Assembly (NCBI GenBank): GCA_900768995.1 | Contig: CAAGEZ010000042.1 | Span: 62,001-126,000 of the forward strand | Source: Oscillospiraceae bacterium | Lineage (GTDB): Bacteria > Bacillota > Clostridia > Oscillospirales > Ruminococcaceae | Direction: 5' to 3' | Length of the DNA: 64,000 bases | In this document: in pieces, positions 44,618 to 53,025 of the stretch | How positions within the stretch are numbered: position 1 is the stretch's first letter | How the letters are laid out: each line of letters begins with the position of its first letter | Made by a program: the position numbers and the translations under genes | Notes under the pieces: generated by a model | Databases searched by the model: none | What the model was told of the DNA's origin: nothing | The model's input: the letters and a program-made list of their open reading frames with translations, nothing else

Positions 44618-44646
44618 ATTATAACGCAAACGCCTATATATGTCAA
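44618..44646 (-). promoter_or_regulatory. Promoter of queF overlapping the trxA stop codon
   Basis: On the minus strand, TTGACA (44646-44641), 17 bases, TATAAT (44623-44618): full consensus. The TGA of trxA (44645-44643) is part of the -35 box. Confidence 0.85.
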
Positions 44647-44948
44647 GCCTTGTCCATAAGACCCATAAGCTCCTGCTTTGAAACTGCACCCACTATCCTT
44701 GCGGCCTCAGCACCGTTTCTGAAAACAATGAACGTAGGTATGCTTGATACACCGAATTTGCCCGCAGCCTCCGTGACCTTGTCCACATCGACCTTATAAA
44801 CAGAAAAACTGCCGCTTTCCGCAAGCTCACTTACAACGGGAGCCATCACCTTGCAGGGACCGCACCACGATGCATAAAAATCCACAAGCACTGTCTCATT
44901 GGCTTTTAACACCTTATTCTCAAACTCGCTGTGATCCTTTATCTCCAT
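44643..44948 (-). CDS. trxA: Thioredoxin
   Basis: 101 aa, cytoplasmic, with the redox site WCGPC (Cys29/Cys32) and the cis-proline loop SSIPTFIVF. It reduces disulfides, supplied by thioredoxin reductase encoded elsewhere. It starts 15 bases after the histidine kinase gene and closes that cluster. Confidence 0.96.
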   Translation of the reverse strand: MEIKDHSEFENKVLKANETVLVDFYASWCGPCKVMAPVVSELAESGSFSVYKVDVDKVTEAAGKFGVSSIPTFIVFRNGAEAARIVGAVSKQELMGLMDKA

Positions 44949-44963
44949 AAAAATATCCTTTCA

Positions 44964-46283
44964 TCATAAAGATTTTGCAGGATTATTATTCTCATTCTGA
45001 GCGGGAGTATTCGGGAGACAAACGGTAATTCTTGTACCAATATCCTTGTAGGATATGACCTCAAAATGGCCGCTGTGACGGTCAACTATCCATTTTGCTA
45101 TGGAAAGTCCGAGACCTGTGCCGCCTGTTTCACGGTTTCTTGCAGGGTCAGAACGGAAAAATCTGTCAAAGATCAGCGGAATATCCTTTTCATCAATGCC
45201 GATTCCCGTGTCCTGGACTTCAAAGCAGTTCTCCCCTTTTTCATTTTTCATAACTCTGAGAGTAACTGTATTGCCCTTGGGGGTATATTTTTTCGCATTA
45301 TCGCAGAGAATACGGGCAGTCTGCTTTATCATCGAAATATCGGCATAAACGCTTATCTCGTCCTTAATGTCAAGGTTGTAGGTGTGGTCGGGGTCTATCA
45401 TTTCCGCTTCTGAATGGACTTCCCTTATCATATCAGAAAGTGAAAACTCCGTCATATTCACAGGCTGCCTGCCATTGTCGCCCCTTGCAAGGAACAAAAG
45501 CTGCTCGACAAGCTTGTTCATATTTTCCGATTCATTTTTTATTGCCGTAATGCCCTCATCAAGTATCTTTTCGTCGGATTTTCCCCACCTGTCAAGCATA
45601 TCCGCATAGCCCTTGATGACCGCTATAGGCGTTCTCAGCTCGTGTGATGCATCGGAAACAAATCGTGACTGACTTTTGTATGCCTCCCTCATTCGGTCAA
45701 GCAGGTCATTTATAGCCTTTTCAATACGCTTCAAATCACGGTTTCCCGTAGAAATATGAATATCCGAATCCATAGGATCTATTTTTCCGATGGCAGACTC
45801 AATATCATCAAAATTATATTGGCTGTTGTGAGCGGCAGCTGTAAGCTCTGTTGCCGTGACAGCTATTTTATTAAGAGGACTGAGCATTTTCTTAGCCCTG
45901 AAATATTCAGGAAGAAAGGTCAGCAGCCATATTATGACCTGAATCATAGCCACAGCCGCCATACCTACTGTAAGTACCCTTGCAAATGTGCCGCATCTGA
46001 CCGAGTATTCACCGAAATGATAAATCCCCGTGCCAAGGGCAGCCCAAACATTTTCGCCGCCCGAATCTGCCGTAACGCCGCTGAAATCGAAATTAAAGCT
46101 TCGGTCGATATCCGTTTTGAACACGGAAACGTAATTTGCTTCGGCGGCTATGCACCAGCTCACAACCGAAAAAACAATAATAAGCAGGTCGCAGAGAAGA
46201 TACTGTCCCAAGCGTTCAAGCTGCCTGCTGGCGGTTATCTGCCCTGCGATGGAACTGCTGTTATCGGGCTTGTTTTTTTCCAC
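44964..46283 (-). CDS. Sensor histidine kinase
   Basis: 439 aa from GTG 46283, placed six bases after GGAGGT; a TTG nine codons earlier has no site. Two membrane helices (about 28-50 and 110-135) bracket a small extracytoplasmic sensor of about 60 residues, followed by a HAMP-like linker, HisKA with SDASHELRTPIAVIKGY (His near 213), and HATPase with DNAKKYTP, DTGIGIDEKDIPLIFDRF and GTGLGLSIAKWI. It should phosphorylate the response regulator two genes upstream. The signal is unknown. The lipase gene lies between the two partners, 16 bases upstream. Confidence 0.94.
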   Translation of the reverse strand: MEKNKPDNSSSIAGQITASRQLERLGQYLLCDLLIIVFSVVSWCIAAEANYVSVFKTDIDRSFNFDFSGVTADSGGENVWAALGTGIYHFGEYSVRCGTFARVLTVGMAAVAMIQVIIWLLTFLPEYFRAKKMLSPLNKIAVTATELTAAAHNSQYNFDDIESAIGKIDPMDSDIHISTGNRDLKRIEKAINDLLDRMREAYKSQSRFVSDASHELRTPIAVIKGYADMLDRWGKSDEKILDEGITAIKNESENMNKLVEQLLFLARGDNGRQPVNMTEFSLSDMIREVHSEAEMIDPDHTYNLDIKDEISVYADISMIKQTARILCDNAKKYTPKGNTVTLRVMKNEKGENCFEVQDTGIGIDEKDIPLIFDRFFRSDPARNRETGGTGLGLSIAKWIVDRHSGHFEVISYKDIGTRITVCLPNTPAQNENNNPAKSL

Positions 46284-46299
46284 ACAGCCACCTCCTTTT

Positions 46300-47118
46300 T
46301 CAGAAGCCAAGCTCTTTGAGACCGTTTATTATGTCAACATAAAACTCCGTAATGTCGGAAACGCCGCCGTTCTTGTCAGCCGAAAGCCTGCTCCTGCGCA
46401 TATCCACCTCATCGCAGTGGGATATTCCCCGTTTGCCGCTGCCGTAGTAAACTCCTTTGAAATTTGTCCATTTAACGGAATCAGGCGCAAGCAGACCGTC
46501 ATTTTCTCCCTCAAAATGATTTACAACAAGCCAGGGAAACGCCATAAGCATATCCGAGCTCATCTTTTTCATTGCAAAAGCATAGCTTTGATAATAAACT
46601 CCCTCAGCGTCGGGATTTTCCCTGTTGAACCGCTCTGCATCGACAGTTCGGAAGCTCTTTACTGCTTCATATGTATGTGGAGATCTGTCCCCCAGTATCC
46701 GAAACCACAGGTCAGCCGCACCGCAGCCGAATCTTACCGCCCCCTGCGGCAGCTTCATAAGCTTATCCACCGTGACCGAACCGTTATGAGGCGTGGACAA
46801 CGTTGTAAGAGATACTGTTTTATCCGCATATCCAAGTGTCGAGATAAGATATCTCGCCTCAAGCCCACCCTTTGAATGAGCGATAATGTTCACCTTTTCT
46901 GCACCCGATTTTTCAAGAGCGACATCAAGTGATATTTTAAGCTGCTCTGCATTGCTCTCAATGCTGCCGTTGCTGTCCTGTCTGCCGTAGTAGACCTCTG
47001 CGCCGTTTCTTTCAAGTGCTTCGGGGATTCGTCCCCAGTAATTCACAAGCTTATAATCCTTGAAACCCATTCCGTGAACAAGAAGAACAGGATATTTCAG
47101 CTTATCACTTGATGACAT
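46300..47118 (-). CDS. Alpha/beta hydrolase, lipase class (AHSxGG type)
   Basis: 272 aa. Oxyanion region YPVLLVHGMGFKD at the N-terminus, nucleophile elbow NIIAHSKGGLEARY (Ser82), LSTPHNGS after it, then ENDGLLAPDSV (likely acid) and GISHCDEVD (likely His). This resembles Bacillus/Geobacillus-type triacylglycerol lipases, in which Ala replaces the first Gly of GxSxG. No signal peptide or anchor, so it may be intracellular or unconventional. Its first 14 bases overlap the response regulator gene and the kinase gene follows 16 bases later, so it belongs to this signalling operon. Confidence 0.85.
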   Translation of the reverse strand: MSSSDKLKYPVLLVHGMGFKDYKLVNYWGRIPEALERNGAEVYYGRQDSNGSIESNAEQLKISLDVALEKSGAEKVNIIAHSKGGLEARYLISTLGYADKTVSLTTLSTPHNGSVTVDKLMKLPQGAVRFGCGAADLWFRILGDRSPHTYEAVKSFRTVDAERFNRENPDAEGVYYQSYAFAMKKMSSDMLMAFPWLVVNHFEGENDGLLAPDSVKWTNFKGVYYGSGKRGISHCDEVDMRRSRLSADKNGGVSDITEFYVDIINGLKELGF

Positions 47119-47788
47119 AGCCTACACCCCTGACAGTCTGAATGTACTTTGTCTCCGATACCTCTTCAAGCTTGCTCCTGAGATACCTTATATAAACGTC
47201 CACCACATTTGTCTCACCAAAATAATCATAGCCCCATACACGCTCCAGAAGCTGCTCACGGGTAAGAACTATGGAAACATTTTCAAGCAGTGCCTGCAAA
47301 AGTCCGAACTCCTTGACAGTAAGCTCCAGCGGCTTTCCTCCGCAGGTAACTGTATGTCTCGCAGTGTCCATCGAAAGCTCCTTGAACGTGATAACATCAC
47401 CCTTTGCCTTGTCATCTTCCGCAGGGCGGTGCTGACGGAGAGTCACTCTTATTCTCGCAAGCAGCTCTTCTATGGCAAAAGGCTTTGTGATGTAATCGTC
47501 AGCTCCCATATCAAGCCCCGAAACCTTATCCATCACCGAATCTCTCGCCGTGAGCATTATCACGGGCACATTATTTTCAGCCTTTCTGAGTCGTCTCAGC
47601 ACCTCAAGGCCGTTCAGCTCAGGCAGCATTATATCAAGAAGTATAAGGTCAAATTCTCCGCTTTCCGCAAGAGAAAGTCCCTGCCGTCCGTCCCCTGCCA
47701 CAGTCGTTTCATAATCCTCGTGTTCAAGCTCCAGCTGAATAAATCTTGCAAGCTGATGTTCGTCCTCAACTATCAGAATCTTTGGCAT
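47105..47788 (-). CDS. OmpR/PhoB-family response regulator
   Basis: 227 aa. The receiver domain has VEDEHQ, phospho-acceptor Asp52 in LILLDIMLPE, and conserved Thr (MLTARD) and Lys (ITKPF). The C-terminal winged helix ends in YLRSKLEEVSETKYIQTVRGVGYVIK. It pairs with the histidine kinase downstream. ATG 47788 follows GGGGGA; the gene begins 15 bases after the UBA/DUF4342-type gene. Confidence 0.95.
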   Translation of the reverse strand: MPKILIVEDEHQLARFIQLELEHEDYETTVAGDGRQGLSLAESGEFDLILLDIMLPELNGLEVLRRLRKAENNVPVIMLTARDSVMDKVSGLDMGADDYITKPFAIEELLARIRVTLRQHRPAEDDKAKGDVITFKELSMDTARHTVTCGGKPLELTVKEFGLLQALLENVSIVLTREQLLERVWGYDYFGETNVVDVYIRYLRSKLEEVSETKYIQTVRGVGYVIK

Positions 47789-47803
47789 AAAAACTGTCCC
47801 CCA

Positions 47804-48244
47804 TCAAATATCTTTTCTTATAGAATAGCTGCACCCGTTAAACAGCGTGATTATCACAATAAGGAAGCAAAGTCCCACGGTACAGCACATAAGGATAATT
47901 GCAAGTACCAGCGGAAATTCAAGGATATCCCTGCCGTCCTTGGAAATGACCACACGGTATTTCAGGATATCTCGGAGAAATTCGCAGAGCTTCTGCCAGG
48001 CAAGGCTGAAAAACTCCTTGATATTCTCAGCATCAGCGGCAGATTTTTCGCTGTAAACATAATAATCGGGCTGCATACCGGTTGAATACTTGTTGCTTTT
48101 TGAACCGCCAAGCTTCCCACGGCGTTCAAGGATTATCATAGCTTCAAGCAGATCGAAGTTTGCTTCCTTGAGCACTTCTCCTGCCTCTTCATAGGATATC
48201 CCGCACTTTTCCACAAGCTTTTCAGCCATTTCGTGATGCTCCAT
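47804..48244 (-). CDS. UBA-like / DUF4342-type membrane protein
   Basis: 146 aa from ATG 48244 (AAGGAG seven bases upstream). The N-terminal EKLVEKCGISYEEAGEVLKEANFDLLEAMIIL resembles the UBA/TS-N helix bundle; a linker and a basic amphipathic helix follow, then ISKDGRDILEFP and a C-terminal membrane segment of about 25 residues. The pattern matches proteins annotated as DUF4342. The role is unknown. It is probably the first gene of the response regulator-lipase-kinase-thioredoxin transcript. Confidence 0.75.
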   Translation of the reverse strand: MEHHEMAEKLVEKCGISYEEAGEVLKEANFDLLEAMIILERRGKLGGSKSNKYSTGMQPDYYVYSEKSAADAENIKEFFSLAWQKLCEFLRDILKYRVVISKDGRDILEFPLVLAIILMCCTVGLCFLIVIITLFNGCSYSIRKDI

Positions 48245-48294
48245 AGGAAGACTCCTTTCTGATTTTTTCAAATTCACCATAAGCTTTGCCTTTC

Positions 48295-48323
48295 ATTATA
48301 GCATAAAAATGAAACGATTACAA
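48295..48323 (-). promoter_or_regulatory. Promoter of the UBA/DUF4342-two-component cluster
   Basis: On the minus strand, TTGTAA (48323-48318), 17 bases, TATAAT (48300-48295), with TGC before the -10. Confidence 0.75.
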
Positions 48324-48340
48324 CCGAATTATATTAATAA

Positions 48341-48379
48341 TGCCGCATTTTTCTGTATTGTATTCTGAAAAATGCGGCA
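48341..48379 (-). terminator. Hairpin after the second UBA/DUF4342-type gene
   Basis: Twelve-base inverted repeat (48341-48352 with 48368-48379). The following minus-strand sequence is AT-rich but not a pure T run, so termination may be partial. Confidence 0.6.
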
Positions 48380-48384
48380 AAGTA

Positions 48385-48894
48385 TTACTTATTGAAGAAA
48401 CCGTTATCGCAGGGTCCCTCATCGGGCTTTTTATATTCATAAGTCGGTGCAGACTGAGGAGCGTGGGCAGGTCTTATGAAGCCGAAAACAAATTCCTTTG
48501 AAAAATCAGGTCCGTAGAATGTGTATGTCACTCCGAAAAGCAGTGATATGAGCACAACGGGAACTAAAAAGCTTCCGAAGAATATGATACACAAGACTGC
48601 TGCTATCACAGGCATACAGAAATATTCCCTGCTGCCTGCTATGCTTACATAATTTCTGCGGAGCTTTGTGAAAATATTTTCCGCACAGCCCGCAGCATAT
48701 CTGCCGCCTTTTCTGAAATTATTCCGTGCATTTCGGAACATATCGTTTATGCTCTCGTTTTTGTAATGAGCCTTTTCAAGCATTTCAGCCGCCGCAAGCA
48801 TATCCTTGCCGCAGGCTTCGTATGCATATCTTGCTTCTTCAAAGCTTGCTCCTGTTTTCCTTACAAGTTCGCTTACATTTTCAAAATCAGTCAT
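48385..48894 (-). CDS. UBA-like / DUF4342-type membrane protein (paralogue)
   Basis: 169 aa. It shares with the gene at 47804 the UBA-like N-terminus (VSELVRKTGASFEEARYAYEACG) and the module with a basic amphipathic stretch, YVSIAGSREYFCMP and membrane segment (about 95-125). The tail is Pro-rich (RPAHAPQSAPTYEYKKPDEGP). Function unknown. The ATG at 48894 lies 13 bases after AAAGGA. Confidence 0.72.
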   Translation of the reverse strand: MTDFENVSELVRKTGASFEEARYAYEACGKDMLAAAEMLEKAHYKNESINDMFRNARNNFRKGGRYAAGCAENIFTKLRRNYVSIAGSREYFCMPVIAAVLCIIFFGSFLVPVVLISLLFGVTYTFYGPDFSKEFVFGFIRPAHAPQSAPTYEYKKPDEGPCDNGFFNK

Positions 48895-49000
48895 AAAAAA
48901 TCATCGGTTCCTTTCGTATATGACTTTTGTTTCATTGTGTTTATTATATCCGACGTGGATTAAACCCGATTGTGATTAAGATTAAAATATCATTAGAAAA

Positions 49001-49276
49001 TTAATTTCTGGGTCTGAATGTTATCTTTTTGGGACTTGGGAAATCTTCGCCGTCAATGGTGTATTCAACTCCGCAGAAAAGGGAGACGAGAATTGCTATC
49101 ACCGAAATTTTAAAGGTGAGAAGCGCAATTATGAGAAAAGCCAGTATAGGCATATGAAATATCTCGCCCGTCCTTGAAACCGTTACGTTGTTTCTGCATA
49201 TCACAGAGAAAAATCTCTTTATTTTTTCACCAATACTCATTTTACCTGTTACCTCCATAGGAAGATTTTTATTCAT
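49001..49276 (-). CDS. Short DUF4342-type membrane protein lacking the UBA domain
   Basis: 91 aa if it starts at ATG 49276; ATG at 49258 or 49234 is also possible, the latter preceded by GGAGG at 11 bases. It corresponds to the C-terminal module of its two neighbours: basic helix GEKIKRFFSVICRNN, then TVSRTGEIFHMP, then a membrane segment of about 25 residues and a short basic tail. It is the third member of the tandem family and has lost, or never had, the UBA-like domain. Confidence 0.65.
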   Translation of the reverse strand: MNKNLPMEVTGKMSIGEKIKRFFSVICRNNVTVSRTGEIFHMPILAFLIIALLTFKISVIAILVSLFCGVEYTIDGEDFPSPKKITFRPRN

Positions 49277-49390
49277 ATCTGCCGCCGTCCTTTCGGTTTT
49301 TGGAATAACTATATAATACACCATTAATATTAGACTGTATTTTAAGGCAGGTTAAAAACAGATTAGAGCTTTATTGGTTTTTAAAGAAAA

Positions 49391-49421
49391 TGCCCCGAGC
49401 GGATCATCTCCGTTCGAGGCA
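49391..49421 (-). terminator. Terminator of the DUF4349 lipoprotein gene
   Basis: Thirteen-base arms (49391-49403 with 49409-49421), one G-T type mismatch, followed on the minus strand by TTTTCTTTAAAAA. Confidence 0.8.
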
Positions 49422-49429
49422 AATGTTAT

Positions 49430-50449
49430 TTACTGCTTATTTTCGGAATCATTCTGAGCCGCCGTATTTTCGGGTGCGGGAGAAATATTTTTCGCCGCTC
49501 TTTTCTTTTTGATACTCTTTCTTATGAGGATTATAACAAAAATGATAATTCCGATGAGAATGATGTAAGGCAGCAGTGCAATTATTATAAACAGGAGCAC
49601 TTCAAGGAATTTTACGAAATTTGATGCTGTAGAGGAAATTGTGTTTTTCAGTCTCTGACCGAATGTGTCCTTCTGAACAGGCTCGGGAGTGTACTGCTTG
49701 ACCTCGTTTATGCTGATGTTAACGAAAGAATATGCAACATCTGTGCTGATATCGTTCATTCTTGTTTTGATCTTGGCAATCTCGATTTGAAGCTCTGTCA
49801 GTTCCTTTTCAACGGAAACTGCGTATTCGTCATCAGTTATTTCGGCAAGGAGAGCGATATATCTTTGTTCCTTGGCTTCATAAATTTCAAGAGTGGTGGA
49901 CAGGTCATAGTATTCACTGCTCACGTTCTGAACAGAAGCATTCTTGCTTCTGAGGTCGCCAAGCTCTGCCGCCGCCGCACAGAATGCATCATAATCAGTG
50001 CTGGGAACACGAACAGTTGCCGAATAGGTCTGCCACTTTTCGTCGTCCTCGCTGTACCACCTGCTGCCTGAGCCGCCGTCATTATAATTTTCATTCTCCA
50101 CAAATCCGCCGAAGCTGTCAAGGCTTTCCTTGAATTTGCTTACAGCCGTGTCAAAATCCAGCACATCTACAGACATATCGCAGGAATAGACCAGCATTTC
50201 CTTTTTTATTCTGTCAGCGGCAAGTCCGTCCTCATCGCCGCTTCCGTTTGATGATGCATCTGCATTTTCAACTTCATCGGAATATGAGTAATCATCATTG
50301 TAATATGATTCACCTGCTGAATCATAGGAAGAGTATCCCTTGCTGTTCTGAGATATGCTTGCCGTATCAGATGCATAATTTGAGCTGCTTCCACAGCCTG
50401 TGAGGAGTGCCGCAGAAAGTAAAAATGCTGTAATGCTTATTTTTTTCAT
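49430..50449 (-). CDS. DUF4349 family lipoprotein
   Basis: 339 aa. Lipobox LTGC near residue 19, then a Ser/Tyr/Asp-rich linker (about 22-80), then the DUF4349 domain (about 83-250) with YSCDMSVDVLDFDTAVSKFKESLDSFGGFVENE, and an internal coiled coil (YEAKEQRYIALLAEI...EKELTELQIEIAKIKTRM). A C-terminal membrane helix (about 285-310) is followed by a basic cytoplasmic tail. Both lipid and helix anchors are thus present, as usual for the family. Function unknown. Confidence 0.85.
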   Translation of the reverse strand: MKKISITAFLLSAALLTGCGSSSNYASDTASISQNSKGYSSYDSAGESYYNDDYSYSDEVENADASSNGSGDEDGLAADRIKKEMLVYSCDMSVDVLDFDTAVSKFKESLDSFGGFVENENYNDGGSGSRWYSEDDEKWQTYSATVRVPSTDYDAFCAAAAELGDLRSKNASVQNVSSEYYDLSTTLEIYEAKEQRYIALLAEITDDEYAVSVEKELTELQIEIAKIKTRMNDISTDVAYSFVNISINEVKQYTPEPVQKDTFGQRLKNTISSTASNFVKFLEVLLFIIIALLPYIILIGIIIFVIILIRKSIKKKRAAKNISPAPENTAAQNDSENKQ

Positions 50450-50507
50450 TGTGTTACCCTCCTGTAAAATATAATGTTGGCTTTAATGTGCAAAAGTGAG
50501 ACAATTT

Positions 50508-50544
50508 AAAAAAATGCGGCGGAAACAAAGCTGCGTCCGCCGCA
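50508..50544 (-). terminator. Terminator of the GH25 lysozyme gene
   Basis: Nine-base perfect arms (50515-50523 with 50536-50544), then seven T on the minus strand (50514-50508). Confidence 0.9.
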
Positions 50545-50562
50545 GGAATATTGCCGACAGTG

Positions 50563-52377
50563 TTACCAGAATGTCGGTCTGTTAAGTCCATATTTCTTTA
50601 TAGTGCCCTTATAATCCTTGTAGCAGTAGTTAAGGTCAACGTACTCTTCAATACCGTCAAGCTTTCCTGTTTCGCTGTACTGCCACATTCCGTAGTGATA
50701 GCTGAAATTCTCAAAAAGCTTGCTCTCATCGCCCCAGCAGGCTACCCAGATATCATAGTCCGCAATTCGGTCATAAATGAGGTTATCGTCAAAGAACTTG
50801 GCATAGCTGTATATCATAGCGTAATATCCAGCATTTTCAAGGTCTTCCATAAATGCGACCACAATATCTGTAACAAGCTCCTTTGACATTCCGTCATAGA
50901 ATGATTCCTCAATATCAAGCACCACGGGATATTCGGGAGAATATCCGCTTATCACATTAAGGAAATATGCCGCCTCCATATGGGCTTCCTTTACAGTCCT
51001 TGCGTACATATAGTGGTAAAAGCCGTATGGGATATCATTTTCCTCGCAGCCCTTAACATTGTCTGCAAGCTTGGGGTCTGTATCCTCATAACCGTATGAG
51101 GACCTTATCATTGCAAAGCCTGCACTGCCTGTTGACTTTACGGTCTTCCAGTCAATGTCGCCGTTCCACTTTGAAACGTCAATTCCGGGAATAACCTTGC
51201 CGTAAACCGTTACATAGACCGTATCGCTCTTGCCGTTGTCAGTTGTTAGGGTGATGACGGTGTTGCCCTCCTTGACACCCGTTACCTCGCCTCTGGAATT
51301 GACCTTGGCAACAGATGTATCATCTGACTTTATGGTATATGTATATTTTGCTCCCGAGGGATAAACTCTCGCATCAAGGTCAAGTGTACTTCCCACACGA
51401 ACCATTACGGATTCTTCACCGAAACGAACCATTGTGGGAACAAGCTCGCCGTTCTCGTTGTACTCTCTCTCAGCCTCTTCCTCGTATGCCTCGTCCTTTT
51501 CCTCCTCGGAAAGAACGGGAACAACGGTCACATTGAGCTTGACCTTTTTGCCACTGGCCGTTGTGCAGACGATACGTGTATTTCCCGCACCTCTTGCGGT
51601 AACGACACCGTTTTTGTCTACCGAAGCCACAGCCTTGTTCAGTGAGCGGAAAGTAACGCTGTCAGTGCTGTTTGAGGGCGAAAGCTCGTACATTATTGCA
51701 TACTGTTCTCCCTCAAATATTGTAACAGACCTGTGCTTGAGAGATATTCCTGTTGCCTTGACCTTTTCGCCGCTTACAGGCTGAGAAACCTCTGCATCTC
51801 CCGAAGTATCATCAGATCCTGAAATATCGGCTTTCTTTACGGTTATATAAAATTTGTCCTTAACTCCCGATGTAGTCTTTGCAGTAATAATAGCACTGCC
51901 CTTTCCCACTGCCGTAACATTTCCCTCAGCATCAACAGTGGCAATTTTCTTGCTTGATGTGGTAAATGTCACCTTGTCATCGGACTTTGAGGGTTTAAGG
52001 CGGTATCCTATCTTAAATGTGTCACCCACAGTCACAGATGTCTGATAGCTGTAGATAGTTATTTCCGTAGCAGGCTTTGTGACCGTTCCGCTGTCAGCAG
52101 GAGTTGTTTCAGTCGTATCTGACGAAGTATTGTCAATAACAATTATCTCGTCTGATGTGTCATCTTCAATAACGTCTTCCTGAATATTACTGCTGCTGTC
52201 GTCGATAAGCTCAGAATCACCGTCCGATGAAGTATTATTCTCAGACGAAGAGTCATTACCTTGTGCATACTGAGCGTAGATAGCAGCAGGGTCGGTAAAT
52301 GCCGATACTGTCACACCCTGAATAAGCATTGCTGCGGCAAGGCAAAGTGAACCTATCCTTGCAAAGTGTCCTTTCAT
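50563..52377 (-). CDS. Secreted GH25 lysozyme with three Big2 (Ig-like) domains
   Basis: 604 aa. Signal peptide (cleavage near residue 26), a Ser/Asp/Thr-rich spacer (about 38-100), three bacterial Ig-like group 2 domains (about 103-180, 208-290, 315-392) each with a VTAVGKGSAIITA-type strand, then GH25 (about 393-600) starting PGIDVSKWNGDIDW and with VVLDIEES (catalytic acidic pair region). It should cleave N-acetylmuramic acid linkages in peptidoglycan, either for own cell-wall turnover or against others. No LPXTG or choline-binding anchor is visible. Confidence 0.93.
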   Translation of the reverse strand: MKGHFARIGSLCLAAAMLIQGVTVSAFTDPAAIYAQYAQGNDSSSENNTSSDGDSELIDDSSSNIQEDVIEDDTSDEIIVIDNTSSDTTETTPADSGTVTKPATEITIYSYQTSVTVGDTFKIGYRLKPSKSDDKVTFTTSSKKIATVDAEGNVTAVGKGSAIITAKTTSGVKDKFYITVKKADISGSDDTSGDAEVSQPVSGEKVKATGISLKHRSVTIFEGEQYAIMYELSPSNSTDSVTFRSLNKAVASVDKNGVVTARGAGNTRIVCTTASGKKVKLNVTVVPVLSEEEKDEAYEEEAEREYNENGELVPTMVRFGEESVMVRVGSTLDLDARVYPSGAKYTYTIKSDDTSVAKVNSRGEVTGVKEGNTVITLTTDNGKSDTVYVTVYGKVIPGIDVSKWNGDIDWKTVKSTGSAGFAMIRSSYGYEDTDPKLADNVKGCEENDIPYGFYHYMYARTVKEAHMEAAYFLNVISGYSPEYPVVLDIEESFYDGMSKELVTDIVVAFMEDLENAGYYAMIYSYAKFFDDNLIYDRIADYDIWVACWGDESKLFENFSYHYGMWQYSETGKLDGIEEYVDLNYCYKDYKGTIKKYGLNRPTFW

Positions 52378-52530
52378 TTTCAGTTGTTCCCTTCTTGTTT
52401 CTGTAATTTTTATTTATAATATAATTCTACAATATTTTCCCCTGCCTGTCAATAACAATACTGAATGTTACCAAATTGTCATAACTTTGAATATTCCCCT
52501 CAAATTACGCAGTAAAAGGTTTTTGGACAT

Positions 52531-52593
52531 AAAAACAGCAGCTGTGATTTCATCATTTTTTGTCAGTTTAAAGACAGATGATATCACAGCTGC
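52531..52593 (-). terminator. Terminator of the histidine operon
   Basis: Inverted repeat of 11 bases (52538-52548 with 52583-52593), with partial inner pairing and five T downstream on the minus strand. It lies 11 bases after the hisI stop, showing that no further gene follows in the operon. Confidence 0.8.
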
Positions 52594-52603
52594 ATTATAC
52601 ATT

Positions 52604-53011
52604 TTATTTATCGTTTAAATTTATAAGCTTCATCGTGTCCATATCAAGCTCACGGTAATAGCAGTTATTGGGAACACCGTTGTGGCTTGTGTGGCATATT
52701 CCGCCCTTATCGGGGGTCGCAATGAACACAAGGCTGTTCTGCTCACAGTTTACAAGTATTCTGTGAAGAGTAAAAGTATTGCCCGACTCTTTCCCCTTGA
52801 ACCACAGCTCATTTCTTGATGTGCTCCAGAGTACCACCTTTTTAAGCCTGATAGACTCTTCAAGTGCCTGCTTGTTGATATAGGCGATAAGTATGACTTC
52901 CTTGGTATCCATATTCTGCACAGCCACAGGGATAACGTGATTTTCGGGCGATATGCCGTTTATCTTCTCCCAGTCGAGCATAAGCTCGCTTGTTTCTTCA
53001 ATAAGTCCCAT
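52604..53011 (-). CDS. hisI: Phosphoribosyl-AMP cyclohydrolase (HisI without HisE)
   Basis: 135 aa from ATG 53011 (GGAGGGG upstream); an in-frame ATG at 53029 overlaps the hisF stop but has no site. The metal/catalytic motifs are WSTSRNELWFKGKESGNT and the Cys-containing NCEQNSL and GGICHT. It opens the purine ring of PR-AMP. The HisE pyrophosphohydrolase domain often fused to it is missing, and no separate hisE follows. Confidence 0.94.
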   Translation of the reverse strand: MGLIEETSELMLDWEKINGISPENHVIPVAVQNMDTKEVILIAYINKQALEESIRLKKVVLWSTSRNELWFKGKESGNTFTLHRILVNCEQNSLVFIATPDKGGICHTSHNGVPNNCYYRELDMDTMKLINLNDK

Positions 53012-53025
53012 ATTCCCCTCCGATG

